A stretch of 33,895 bases of DNA from positions 1 to 33,895 of the forward strand of contig DXDP01000469.1 of assembly GCA_019115445.1 (NCBI GenBank), written 5' to 3'. This DNA is from Candidatus Nocardiopsis merdipullorum (GTDB taxonomy: Bacteria > Actinomycetota > Actinomycetes > Streptosporangiales > Streptosporangiaceae). How positions within the stretch are numbered: the stretch's first letter is position 1; every line of letters begins with the position of its first letter. Of the stretch, positions 1 to 9,033 are shown one piece after another. The position numbers and the translations under genes were made by a program. Under the pieces are notes generated by a model. The model worked only from the letters and a program-made list of their open reading frames with translations. It was not told the DNA's origin and did not search any database.

Positions 1-2
1 GT

Positions 3-179
3 GGCCGCACTGATCATCCGAGGCGCGGACGAACGCGACATCTCCCATCCAGGTTCGCCCGTGTTCGGCTCTCGGAACAGGTGTCCGCCCCGCACGTCAC
101 TGACGCCGTCGCCCCGGCCGACATCGCGCAACAGCTGACCAGCATCGTCCGCAAGCCCCACCCCGAGGAGCATCCATGA
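3..179 (+). CDS. Possible 3' end of an upstream CDS, truncated by the window edge; product unknown
   Basis: Frame 3 is open from the window start to a TGA at 177-179 that overlaps the GNAT ATG (ATGA). Ends ...SEQVSAPHVTDAVAPADIAQQLTSIVRKPHPEEHP*. Frame is not certain. Confidence 0.35.
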   Translation, partial: GRTDHPRRGRTRHLPSRFARVRLSEQVSAPHVTDAVAPADIAQQLTSIVRKPHPEEHP

Positions 180-661
180 TCGTCGCACCCCTCCGGCCCG
201 AACAGATCGGTGAAGTCCAGAAGCTGATGGAGCTCGGTGAGCCGTACATCAGCGCACGCACCCTGTCCGACTACTGGCTCTACGCCACTCTGTTCTCCTC
301 CACCTGCCCCATCGCCATCACCGATGACGGCACCGTCGTCGGTGCGGTGATCGCCTTCCAAAGCCAGGACGACCCCGCCGAGGTCTACGTACAAGACGTC
401 ATGACCCACCCGCAGCACCGGCGTCGCGGCATCGTACGAACGCTTCTCCAGAACGTGCGTTCCCAGGCAGAGGCTCGGGGCTGCAGGCGCCTCTACCTCA
501 CCTCCGAACCCGACAACCGGGCCGCACACGCCAGTTGGACCGCCCTCGGCTTCGTCAACACTCCCGGCAACCACGAGGTCGCCGGTGTCTCCGTCATCAG
601 CGACTTCAAGGGACCGGGCCGTGATCGAGCCGTCTACCAGTTGAACCTGGACCAGAAGTGA
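176..661 (+). CDS. GNAT family N-acetyltransferase
   Basis: 161 aa; acetyl-CoA-binding-like motif VQDVMTHPQHRRRGIVRTLLQNVRSQAEARGCRRLYLTSEP. Confidence 0.85.
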   Translation: MIVAPLRPEQIGEVQKLMELGEPYISARTLSDYWLYATLFSSTCPIAITDDGTVVGAVIAFQSQDDPAEVYVQDVMTHPQHRRRGIVRTLLQNVRSQAEARGCRRLYLTSEPDNRAAHASWTALGFVNTPGNHEVAGVSVISDFKGPGRDRAVYQLNLDQK

Positions 662-712
662 CCGGCGCCTTGCCGCGCGTACTCTTCCTCGGTATCGGTA
701 AGCGGGAAACCT

Positions 713-1198
713 TCACATGAGCCACACGGCCCAGATCATGCTGAGAAAGGCAGCCATCGAAAGGACCGTGCGCACATTGTTCCACCGGTTCCACGGCGCC
801 TCGAAACGGAGACGAACCCTGCCGACATTGTGCGTTTCCGTGAGATCTTCCGCGCGGGCCAGTTCGTCGTTCAGGCGGATGTTGAAGACCCGAGTCACCA
901 CCACGACCGCCAGATAGAGCACAAAACCCGCGATGACCTGGGGATAGGCCTCACCTCCCCCGAGCACCGTGTGGAGGACGACCGAGGTGGCCGTGGCCAA
1001 CAGCGCACCCACGAAGAACAAGAAGAACCAGAAATTGAGAATGGCGACGTTGATGCGCTGCATCACCTCGACGAGCACTTCGTCCCGGGTCCTCCTGAGC
1101 GCGGGCATCACCGAACACGAGAAAGCGAAGAACAGACCTGCCACCACACCGGTGAATAAAGTGGACAGAAGAACGGAAATATCGAGTGCCGCTTGCAT
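713..1198 (-). CDS. DUF1772 (anthrone oxygenase-like) family membrane protein
   Basis: 161 aa with four hydrophobic segments; N-terminus LLSTLFTGVVAGLFFAFSCSVMPALRRT is typical of DUF1772. Confidence 0.7.
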   Translation of the reverse strand: MQAALDISVLLSTLFTGVVAGLFFAFSCSVMPALRRTRDEVLVEVMQRINVAILNFWFFLFFVGALLATATSVVLHTVLGGGEAYPQVIAGFVLYLAVVVVTRVFNIRLNDELARAEDLTETHNVGRVRLRFEAPWNRWNNVRTVLSMAAFLSMIWAVWLM

Positions 1199-1340
1199 CG
1201 CTTTCCTCCTATCCCAAAAGGGTTCGTCGCCGAAACTCCGTCGGATCCTACACTGAACCTTTCCGGGTAAGCATTACTCACACAGAGTGACGGCCATGAG
1301 TGGTGGATGTCCGCTGCGGCCGAGCCCAATCCCCCCGGAC

Positions 1341-1395
1341 GATCTTGCTCGTGCCGCCATATTCGACGCCCGAACATGGCGGCACGAGCAAGATC
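1341..1395. terminator. Long perfect inverted repeat, likely terminator of the ABC operon
   Basis: 20-bp perfect stem gatcttgctcgtgccgccat / atggcggcacgagcaagatc with 15-nt loop, just downstream of the minus-strand permease gene. Confidence 0.7.
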
Positions 1396-1430
1396 ACGGA
1401 ACTCGACGGGAGCCCCGGTGGGGAACAGGG

Positions 1431-2342
1431 TCAGCCCTTGACCGCACCGGAGGTCAACCCCGAAACGATCCGCTTCTGCAAGATCAGGGCAAAAGCGATG
1501 AGTGGGGCCGAGACCAGGACCGAGGCGGCCATGATCTGGCCGATCGGGTTCTCATAACCCACCCGTTCGAAAGTACCGATGAAGACCGGGACGGTCTGCA
1601 CGTTCAGGTCCCTGGGAGCGAACGAGAACGCCAACAGGAACTCGTTGGTGGCGTAGACGAAGGTCAGGATCGCCGCGGCCCCCACACCGGGAGCCGCCAG
1701 GGGTGCCACCACACGCCAGAAGGCCTGGAACGGGGTTGCCCCGTCGACCTTGGCCGACTCCTCCAATTCCTTGGGGATGCCGGAGAAGAACGTGGTGAGG
1801 ATGAAGATGGCCAGCGGCAGGGTCAGCGCCACGTAGGGGATGACCATGCCCGCGTAGGAGTTCAGCAGGCTGATCCCGGTCAGGTCGTCGAGCTCCAGAT
1901 AGAGCTGATACAGCGGGTTGACCAGCGCGACCGGTGGGAAAAGCGTCGCCACCAGGGTCAACGCCAAAATCGCGAACTTACCTGCCAGCGGCAGCCGAGC
2001 CAGTGCGTAACCGGCCAACGACGCCACGGGGATACAGATGAGCGTGGTCACGGACGCCACGACCAGCGAGTTGCGCAAGGAGAAATGGAACCCCAGTTCG
2101 ACGACCTGTTCGTAGTTGCCGAAGTCGAACGGGCCACGGAAGATGTTGGGCTCCGTGATCGCCACCGAACCCGTGCGCAGGCTCGTCATGGCCATCCACA
2201 AAAAGGGAAACAGGCACCACACCAGTACCACGAGCAGGCCGAGCAGCTTGAGTGAGTTGACCACCCACGGCGGCACATCCCTTCGTCGGCGAGGTGGGGT
2301 CCGTACCCGCGCACCGGACGGCCTCACGGTCTGTTCCGTCAT
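1431..2342 (-). CDS. Carbohydrate ABC transporter permease (MalG-like)
   Basis: 303 aa; EAA-type loop ELEESAKVDGATPFQAFWRVVAPLAAPG; several TM segments. Confidence 0.92.
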   Translation of the reverse strand: MTEQTVRPSGARVRTPPRRRRDVPPWVVNSLKLLGLLVVLVWCLFPFLWMAMTSLRTGSVAITEPNIFRGPFDFGNYEQVVELGFHFSLRNSLVVASVTTLICIPVASLAGYALARLPLAGKFAILALTLVATLFPPVALVNPLYQLYLELDDLTGISLLNSYAGMVIPYVALTLPLAIFILTTFFSGIPKELEESAKVDGATPFQAFWRVVAPLAAPGVGAAAILTFVYATNEFLLAFSFAPRDLNVQTVPVFIGTFERVGYENPIGQIMAASVLVSAPLIAFALILQKRIVSGLTSGAVKG

Positions 2343-3259
2343 CCCTTCTCCTTCCGCGGGGCCACGTCACCCACCATGTGCCGCCCCATCCTGCTGATGA
2401 AGGCCAACCCCACGAGCATGACGATGACGAACGTGACCGTGGACAGTGCGTTGGCGTAACCCAACTGCGGTTCGGCCACCAGGAAGCGTTGCGCGTACAC
2501 CGACAACGTGGCCAACGAGTTCGAGTGCCCGGCGAACACGTACGCGAAGTCGAACATGCGTAGCGCGTCCACCGTGCGGAACAACAGGGCGACCACGATG
2601 GAGGGCCGTAGCAGCGGAAGGGTGATCCCCCAGAAACGCTGGAGTGCGTTGGCCCCGTCGACCTTGGCCGCCTCGTAGTAGTCCTCGGGAATGGTCTGCA
2701 AACCGGCCAGGAGCAACAAAGCCACGAACGGCGCGGTCTTCCACACGTCCGCGGAGATGATGCCGACCATGGACCAGGCGGGGTCACGCAACCAGTTGAT
2801 GTCGGCGCCCAACACCGCGTTCACAAAGCCCGGGTTGTGGTCGAACATGTACCGCCACACCTGGGCGGCCACAGCGGTCGGGACCACCCACGGCACCAGG
2901 ATGACCGCCCGGGTCAACCCTCGACCCACGAAGACCTGGTGCATGATCAGGGCGAACACCATGCCGATGACGAACTCCAGGGACACCGAGGAGACCGTGA
3001 AGACGAAGGTGTTGCCGACGGCGTTGAAGAACCCCGAATCGGTCAGGGCCCGCGCGTAGTTGTCGAACCCGATGAACTCCTGACGAAGGCCACGGATGTC
3101 GTACAGGCTCTTGCCGATGGCGTAGAACACCGGAAAGAGTGCGATGACGGCCATGAAGGCGAACGACGGGGCGAGAAAGATCCGCCCCATCGCTCGTTCC
3201 CCCAGGCCCGTATCTGCGGGCTTGCGGGCAGGCGCGCGAACAGGAGCCGTACTCACCAT
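2339..3259 (-). CDS. Sugar ABC transporter permease (MalF-like)
   Basis: 306 aa; EAA loop DYYEAAKVDGANALQRFWGITLPLLRPS; overlaps the downstream permease start by 4 nt. Confidence 0.92.
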   Translation of the reverse strand: MVSTAPVRAPARKPADTGLGERAMGRIFLAPSFAFMAVIALFPVFYAIGKSLYDIRGLRQEFIGFDNYARALTDSGFFNAVGNTFVFTVSSVSLEFVIGMVFALIMHQVFVGRGLTRAVILVPWVVPTAVAAQVWRYMFDHNPGFVNAVLGADINWLRDPAWSMVGIISADVWKTAPFVALLLLAGLQTIPEDYYEAAKVDGANALQRFWGITLPLLRPSIVVALLFRTVDALRMFDFAYVFAGHSNSLATLSVYAQRFLVAEPQLGYANALSTVTFVIVMLVGLAFISRMGRHMVGDVAPRKEKG

Positions 3260-3265
3260 GGGCGC

Positions 3266-4582
3266 CTACTCCTGCTCGAGTGCGTTCTCGGCGGCGTCGT
3301 TCACCGCTTCCAGTGCCGCTTCGGGGTCCTCCTGCCCCAGGAAGGCCGGGTGCAGGTTCTCCTGGATCTCCAAGGAGAGCGAGTTGTAGCCGGGCACCGG
3401 CGGGCGGGCCTGCGCATCGGCCAGGATGTCACCGAGCATCTCGAAGTCGGGATCATCGGCCTCGTCGTAAAGGTCGAGCATGGTGGGCGGCAGGCTGTGG
3501 TCGAGCAAGATCTGCTGTGCCTCCGGGTCGGTGGCGGCCCAGAGGACGAACTCACGGGCAAGGTCCTGGTTCTCGCTCAGACTGCTGACGGCGTTGTTCA
3601 ACCCGCCCAGGGCGCTGGTGGTGCCTTCCCCGGTGAAGGTGGGCAAAGGGGCGACGGCGAAGTCCCCGGCGACCTCGCTCTCCTCGCCCTCCTCACCTTC
3701 CAGGAGTGGGATGGCATAGGGCCAGTTACGCATGTAGACGGCCTCACCCGCCTGGAACAGGGCACGGGCGTCGTCCTCGACCATGGAGTCGTAACCCTCG
3801 GCGAAGAACCCGGATTCCTGCCCCTCGATCATGAAGTCCAGGGCGGTCTCGGCGGCGTCGCCTTCCAGGAAGGTGCTGTTCTCCTGGGCCTCGTCGAACA
3901 GTTCGCCCCCTGCGGACCAGTACTTCTCCAGGTAGCTGACGACAAAGCCCTCGTACTGGTCTCCTTGGCCGACGAAAGCGGAGATGTCCTCCTCCTCGGC
4001 GGCCTCCATCCCTGTTTCGTACAGCTCGTCCCAGGTCGTGGGGGGTTCGTCGATGAGGTCGGTGCGGTAGTACAGGAACGCGCCGTTGGAGGAGTACGGA
4101 AGGGCGAAGAGCTCCTGCTGCCACTGGGCGCTGTCGATGGCCCCTTCCAGGCTGACGTCCTCGACCTCCGAGCGCATGTCTTCCAAGCTCTCGACGTAGC
4201 CGAAGTCGGCGAACTCACCGGTCCAGATGACGTCGAGGCCGAGCACGTCGAACTCTCCGGCCTGGCTCTGCAGGTCCTGGAACATGGCCTGGCGTTGCTC
4301 GTCGGCCGTGGGCGCCAGGAAGAAGATGTCGACCTCTTGGTCGGGGTTGTTCTCGTTCCACAGGCGGGCGACGTCCTCGTGGATCTGTCGATCCGCGCCG
4401 GTGACCGCCCAGATGAATTGGGGGTCCTCGGCCAGGTCCGCGCTCTCGCCCTCCCCTTCGGACCCTTCGGTGTCCTCACCGGGGGGTTCTCCGCACGCGG
4501 TGGCCAGGGCCAGACCCAGGACCATGAACCCTGCTGTACAGACACGGAGCCCGTATCTCTTCTTCCATGGAAGTTCGGACAT
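3266..4582 (-). CDS. Extracellular sugar-binding lipoprotein (SBP, ABC transporter)
   Basis: 438 aa; signal peptide with lipobox LATAC; SBP-type sequence; adjacent to the two permeases. Confidence 0.92.
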   Translation of the reverse strand: MSELPWKKRYGLRVCTAGFMVLGLALATACGEPPGEDTEGSEGEGESADLAEDPQFIWAVTGADRQIHEDVARLWNENNPDQEVDIFFLAPTADEQRQAMFQDLQSQAGEFDVLGLDVIWTGEFADFGYVESLEDMRSEVEDVSLEGAIDSAQWQQELFALPYSSNGAFLYYRTDLIDEPPTTWDELYETGMEAAEEEDISAFVGQGDQYEGFVVSYLEKYWSAGGELFDEAQENSTFLEGDAAETALDFMIEGQESGFFAEGYDSMVEDDARALFQAGEAVYMRNWPYAIPLLEGEEGEESEVAGDFAVAPLPTFTGEGTTSALGGLNNAVSSLSENQDLAREFVLWAATDPEAQQILLDHSLPPTMLDLYDEADDPDFEMLGDILADAQARPPVPGYNSLSLEIQENLHPAFLGQEDPEAALEAVNDAAENALEQE

Positions 4583-4688
4583 CTCTTTCCTTCCCGCCCC
4601 GGCCGGTGCCGGCTCGGAGCGTGGTCGAGCGCGTCGTGGATGATCCCCCCAGACCGTGCGAAAACGATGCCACCGAGGATGTGATCAC

Positions 4689-4772
4689 GTCAACAGACAG
4701 TTGACTCTTATCGGTGGTGACCGAGGAAAAGTTCGCGAAACTTTGTATTTGCCGGGATGAAAACGTTGCCAT
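4689..4772. promoter_or_regulatory. Candidate operator region between the SBP gene and the LacI-family gene
   Basis: GTCAAC-agaca-GTTGAC (4689-4705), AAAGTT-cgcga-AACTTT (4728-4744), and TGAAAACGTTGCCA (4758-4771), which fits the LacI/GalR-type pattern TGNNANCGNTNNCA. Confidence 0.55.
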
Positions 4773-4802
4773 GTTCTGTGTCGTGCTCTTACCGTGGGCA
4801 CC

Positions 4803-5813
4803 ATGCCCAAGCGACCCTCGAGTATGCGTGACGTGGCACGTCGAGCAGGGGTGTCCCTCTCGACGGTTTCCCGTGTGCTTCGGTGTGCTCCCGGGGTCGC
4901 CCCGGAGGTTCGGGAACGCGTTCGGCGGTCCGCCGACGAACTGTCCTACGTGGTCTCGCGCAACGCCTCCGGGTTGGTGACCGGACGTACCGGGAGGGTC
5001 GCGGCCGTCGTACCGTCCCTCGAACCGTGGTTCTTCGGCGCTGTGCTCTCCGGGGTCGGTGAAGCGTTGCACCGGTCCGACCTGGACATGCTCGTCTACC
5101 AGGTCGACGTGCGTGACCGGGCAGGCTCCTTGCCGCTGCCCCGCAACAGTGACGCCGTGATCACCGTGGCACTGGATCTGGCCGAGGAGGAATGTCGTCT
5201 TCTCGACAGGGTCGGCGTACCGCTGGTGCTCACCGGTCAGCGTGTGCCCGGGCGGGCCTGCGTGTTCGTCGACAACCGTGCGGGCACCGCTGCGGCCACT
5301 CGGCACCTGCTCAACCTCGGTCACACACGTATTGCCTACATCGGCTCGCGCACGGGTTCACACATCAGCCGGAGTTCACGCGATCGCCTCGCAGGTCATG
5401 AGTCGGTGATGGGTGAGGCCGGGATCCGACCGTGGACCGTCCTCAAACCCTCTGGGTACGAAGGCGGTGAGCTCGCCGTCGGAGAGTTGCTCTCCGGGCA
5501 GACCTTGCCCACCGCGGTGCTGGCCGAGTCCGACGACATGGCTCTGGGTGTCCACCGGGCCCTGCGGCGCTCCGGCATCGCGATCCCGGACGCGATCTCC
5601 CTCATGGGTTTTGGCAACCGCGATGTCACCGAGGTCCTCGACCTGACCACGGTGGATCAGGTCCCTCGTGACATCGGTGTGGAAGCGGGCCTGCTCACCG
5701 CGGACATCCTCGAGGAGACCCGCCCCTTCGACACGCACGTGGAACTTCCCACACAGATCATCCCCCGCCGGTCCACCGCGGCTCCGAAGGAGACCCGCGA
5801 ATCGTCCTCGTGA
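4803..5813 (+). CDS. LacI family transcriptional regulator
   Basis: N-terminal HTH MRDVARRAGVSLSTVSRVL and periplasmic-binding-protein-like domain; a GTG start at 4794 is also possible. Confidence 0.93.
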   Translation: MPKRPSSMRDVARRAGVSLSTVSRVLRCAPGVAPEVRERVRRSADELSYVVSRNASGLVTGRTGRVAAVVPSLEPWFFGAVLSGVGEALHRSDLDMLVYQVDVRDRAGSLPLPRNSDAVITVALDLAEEECRLLDRVGVPLVLTGQRVPGRACVFVDNRAGTAAATRHLLNLGHTRIAYIGSRTGSHISRSSRDRLAGHESVMGEAGIRPWTVLKPSGYEGGELAVGELLSGQTLPTAVLAESDDMALGVHRALRRSGIAIPDAISLMGFGNRDVTEVLDLTTVDQVPRDIGVEAGLLTADILEETRPFDTHVELPTQIIPRRSTAAPKETRESSS

Positions 5814-5838
5814 GTTGAACCGACCCCAGGGGGAAAGC

Positions 5839-7467
5839 ATGCAGCAGTGGTGGCGTGACGCAGTCCTGTACCAGATCTACCCGCGTAGCTTCGCCGACAG
5901 CAACGGTGACGGCATCGGCGACATCCCGGGCATCACCAGCCGTTTGGACCACATCGCCGCTTTGGGGGTGAACGGCGTGTGGTTGTCACCTTTCTACCCG
6001 TCTCCGTGGGCGGACGGAGGGTACGACGTCGCCGACTTCCGTGGGGTCGACCCGGCGCTCGGCACTCTGGACGACTTCGACGCGATGGTGCGCAAGGCAC
6101 ACAAGCGGCGACTGAAAGTCATGATCGACATCGTGCCCAACCACACCTCCGAAGCGCACCCCTGGTTCCAGGAAGCGCTGGCAGCAGGCCCCGGGTCACC
6201 GGCGCGGGAACGGTACGTGTTCCGTGACGGCCGTGGGGAGAACGGTGAGGAGCCACCCACGAACTGGCGGTCCACCTTCGGAGGTCCGGCCTGGAGTCGA
6301 ACCTCGGACGGACAGTGGTACTTGCACATGTTCGCCCCCGAACAACCCGACCTGAACTGGGACGACGATCGGGTCCGTGAGGAATTCCGTGGGATTTTGC
6401 GTTTCTGGGCGGACCGGGGCGTGGACGGATTCCGTATCGACGTGGCCTATGCGCTGGTCAAGGACATGGACGAGCCGTTGCGCGACCTCGTTCCGGTCGA
6501 GGGTGGTCGGTTCGAGGACATCCTCGCCAACCCCGATCACCCGCTGTTGGACCGGCCGGGGGTGCACGAGGTGTACCGGGACTGGCGCAGGGTGCTGTCG
6601 GAGTACGATCCGCCGAGGGCGACCGTGGCCGAGGTGTGGCTTCCCAGTGATCGGCGGGTGCGTTACACCCGCCCGGACGAACTGGACCAGGCGTTCAACT
6701 TCGAGTTCTTGGAGGCCCGATGGGACGCGGACACCTATCGACAGGTCATCGACGCCTCCTTGCGTGATGCCCGGTCGGTGAGCACGGTCCCGACCTGGGT
6801 GATCGGTAATCACGACGTGGTACGTCCGGTGAGTGTGTTGAGCTTGCCCCCCGGTACCGATCAGCGAGCGTGGTTGCTCTCCGACGGCCGTGAACCCGAA
6901 CCGGACCTTGCGTTGGGTGAGCGCAGAGCCCGCGCTCTTGCCTTGTTGAAGCTCGCTCTTCCGGGTTCGGCCTACATCTACCAGGGTGAGGAACTCGGTC
7001 TTCCGGAGGTTGCCGACCTGCCGGCCGACGCGTTGGAGGATCCGCGCTGGGTCAACAGTGGCCGTACCGACAAGGGGCGGGACGGTTGTCGCGTTCCGCT
7101 GCCGTGGAACACGGGCGGTCCGTCCTTCGGGTTCGGTTCCAACGGATCCTGGTTGCCTCAACCTTCCTGGTGGGGCCGGTACTCGGTGGAGGCCCAGGCC
7201 GATGTGCCGGATTCGATGTTGCGGCTGTACCAGGAGGTGCTGACTCTGCGGGAGAACTGTGCCGTCGACGAAGAGGTGAGGTGGGACCGCCGGCTCGACC
7301 AAGGCCCGGTGTTGGCTTTCTGGCGTGGCGGGTACGTGCTGGTGATGGTCAACACGGGTGAGGTACCGGTTCCGCTTCCCGAGGGCGAGGTCATGGTGGC
7401 CAGTGTCCCCTTGGAGGGACGCACCCTTCCCGGCAACTCCGCCGTGTGGTTGCACCGAGAGCCCTGA
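5839..7467 (+). CDS. Glycoside hydrolase family 13 alpha-glucosidase
   Basis: 542 aa from ATG 5839; GH13 motifs WWRDAVLYQIYPRSFADSNGDGIGDIPGI, DIVPNHTS, GVDGFRIDVAYAL, AEVW, IGNHD; GGGGGAAAG-type RBS upstream. Confidence 0.94.
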   Translation: MQQWWRDAVLYQIYPRSFADSNGDGIGDIPGITSRLDHIAALGVNGVWLSPFYPSPWADGGYDVADFRGVDPALGTLDDFDAMVRKAHKRRLKVMIDIVPNHTSEAHPWFQEALAAGPGSPARERYVFRDGRGENGEEPPTNWRSTFGGPAWSRTSDGQWYLHMFAPEQPDLNWDDDRVREEFRGILRFWADRGVDGFRIDVAYALVKDMDEPLRDLVPVEGGRFEDILANPDHPLLDRPGVHEVYRDWRRVLSEYDPPRATVAEVWLPSDRRVRYTRPDELDQAFNFEFLEARWDADTYRQVIDASLRDARSVSTVPTWVIGNHDVVRPVSVLSLPPGTDQRAWLLSDGREPEPDLALGERRARALALLKLALPGSAYIYQGEELGLPEVADLPADALEDPRWVNSGRTDKGRDGCRVPLPWNTGGPSFGFGSNGSWLPQPSWWGRYSVEAQADVPDSMLRLYQEVLTLRENCAVDEEVRWDRRLDQGPVLAFWRGGYVLVMVNTGEVPVPLPEGEVMVASVPLEGRTLPGNSAVWLHREP

Positions 7468-7715
7468 TCGGTACACAACCGGCGGGGGCCCAGGTGTTCG
7501 TACCGAGACCATGGGGATTCGAAAGCTCAGGGCGGGGCAGCCGTGCCTGGCGTCTCCCCCGATGCCGACCGTGATCAGGTGGCGGCTGCGCTCGCCCCAC
7601 TCGCAGGCGAGGCGGTCATCAGCGAAGGAACGGCAGCGCTCGAAGAAACTCGAGGAAACGATGATGCTCACCACTCGGCCCGGCTTCTCGGATCACTGAG
7701 ACGGGCGCCCCACAC

Positions 7716-7747
7716 GAAGCTGCCCCGTCCTCGGACGGGGCAGCTTC
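7716..7747. terminator. Intrinsic hairpin downstream of tRNA-Ala
   Basis: 15-bp perfect stem gaagctgccccgtcc / ggacggggcagcttc. Confidence 0.85.
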
Positions 7748-7763
7748 GGTTGTGCGATCTACG

Positions 7764-7836
7764 TGGAGCTATGGGGATTCGAACCCCAGACCTCCTCCAT
7801 GCCATGGAGGCGCGCTACCAGCTGCGCCATAGCCCC
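7764..7836 (-). tRNA. tRNA-Ala (anticodon GGC), no encoded CCA
   Basis: Full cloverleaf: GGGGCTA/TAGCTCC acceptor with G3:U70, D-arm GCGC..GCGC, anticodon arm CCTCC-ATGGCAT-GGAGG, T-arm TGGGG-TTCGAAT-CCCCA. Confidence 0.97.
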
Positions 7837-7971
7837 GTGTGGGAGTCGTCGGACGTGTCCTGCCCGGCGACCCCTCCACAATAGCTGAATCTGCCCGACA
7901 CGTCGAAATGGTTCGGCGTTCGACCCGAAGCAGTGACCGGTCTTACTTCCTCAGGCACCGTCACCGGTACT

Positions 7972-8595
7972 TCAGGTGTCGTCACTGAGGACCACGGGTT
8001 CGGGCAGGCTTGCCGCATTGTGCTCCATGAGACGCCAGTGGTTTCCGCGCCGTTGGAGGATGGACCAGCAGCAGTTGCTGAGTGGACCGAGGATCTCGCG
8101 TCGTTCGTCGGGCACACCGAGCATCCGGGCAAGGGCCACGCGCATGGCGGCGCCGTGGCTGACCACGACAAGGAGGCCGGCTGCAGGTGTGCGTCGGAGC
8201 CCACGGGCCACGGCGGCGTGCATACGGTCACCGACCTCGGCGATGTTCTCACCGTCGGGGATGTCCATGCGTGCGTGTTCGATGGGCCAGCGTTCGGCGA
8301 GTTCGTCACGGGTGAGCCCTTCCCAGGAACCGCCGTAGCGTTCTCGTAGACCTTTGTCGTACTCGACTGTGACACCGCAGGCGCGGCCGAGGTAGGCGGC
8401 GGTGTCGGCGGTACGTTTGAGGTCCGAGGAAACGATGACGTCGGGGCCGAGGGCGGCAAGCAGTGGCCCCGCACGCTCGGCCTGGGCGTGGCCGACCGGG
8501 TCGAGTTCGATGTCGGTCTGTCCCTGGAATCGGTTCTCCACGTTCCAGGAGGTGCGTCCGTGCCGCCAGAACAGCACGCGAGGGGTTTCGCTCAC
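7972..8595 (-). CDS. Histidine phosphatase family (phosphoglycerate mutase-like) protein
   Basis: LFWRHGRTSWNVENRFQGQTDIEL...SHGAAMRVALARML; GTG start at 8595 inferred from N-terminus VSETPRVLFWRHG. Confidence 0.9.
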   Translation of the reverse strand: MSETPRVLFWRHGRTSWNVENRFQGQTDIELDPVGHAQAERAGPLLAALGPDVIVSSDLKRTADTAAYLGRACGVTVEYDKGLRERYGGSWEGLTRDELAERWPIEHARMDIPDGENIAEVGDRMHAAVARGLRRTPAAGLLVVVSHGAAMRVALARMLGVPDERREILGPLSNCCWSILQRRGNHWRLMEHNAASLPEPVVLSDDT

Positions 8596-8617
8596 GAGGT
8601 GTGTGTCTTCCCTTCGG

Positions 8618-9016
8618 TCACTGGTCGTCCAGCGGGGTGCGATCGGTACCGCGTGAGCCGTCGGGAAGGTCGATCTCGGGACAGTCCTTCCAGAGCCGTT
8701 CAAGACCGTAGAAGCCGCGCTCCTCCTCGTGCTGGATGTGCACGACGATGTCGGCATAGTCCAGCAACACCCAGCGCCCGTCACGTTCGCCTTCGCGGCG
8801 GATCGGTTTGGCACCGGCTTTGACGCGTAGCTGATCCTCGATCTCGTCGACGATGGAACGAACTTGGCGATCGTTCGGGGCGGAGCAGAGCACGAAGGCC
8901 TCGGTGATGGCCAGCTGTTCGCTGACGTCGTAGGCGATGATCTCCTCGGCGAGCCTGTTGGCGGCGGCCTCGGCGGCGACCTTGACCAGTTCCTTCGCCC
9001 TGTCGGTGGCTGTCAC
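8618..9016 (-). CDS. rsfS: Ribosomal silencing factor RsfS
   Basis: VTATDRAKELVKVAAEAAANRLAEEIIAYDVSEQLAITEAFVLCSAPNDRQVRSIVDEIEDQL...WVLLDYADIVVHIQHEEERGFYGLERLWKDCP. Confidence 0.94.
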   Translation of the reverse strand: MTATDRAKELVKVAAEAAANRLAEEIIAYDVSEQLAITEAFVLCSAPNDRQVRSIVDEIEDQLRVKAGAKPIRREGERDGRWVLLDYADIVVHIQHEEERGFYGLERLWKDCPEIDLPDGSRGTDRTPLDDQ

Positions 9017-9033
9017 GTTGTGCTTGCTGCCTT

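Noticed and set aside
1287-2255. 322-aa plus-strand ORF
   Set aside because: Antisense to the MalG-like permease; composition (Q/R/H/D-rich) shows a shadow ORF.
2837-4684. 615-aa plus-strand ORF
   Set aside because: Antisense to the MalF-like permease and SBP genes; low-complexity H/R/G/E-rich translation typical of the mirror frame of high-GC genes.
6196-7674. 492-aa minus-strand ORF
   Set aside because: Antisense to the GH13 alpha-glucosidase, which has clear catalytic motifs; shadow ORF.
7543-7884. 113-aa plus-strand ORF ending ...MGIRTPDLLHAMEARYQLRHSP...
   Set aside because: That peptide is the well-known false translation of the antisense strand of tRNA-Ala; the ORF also crosses the terminator hairpin.
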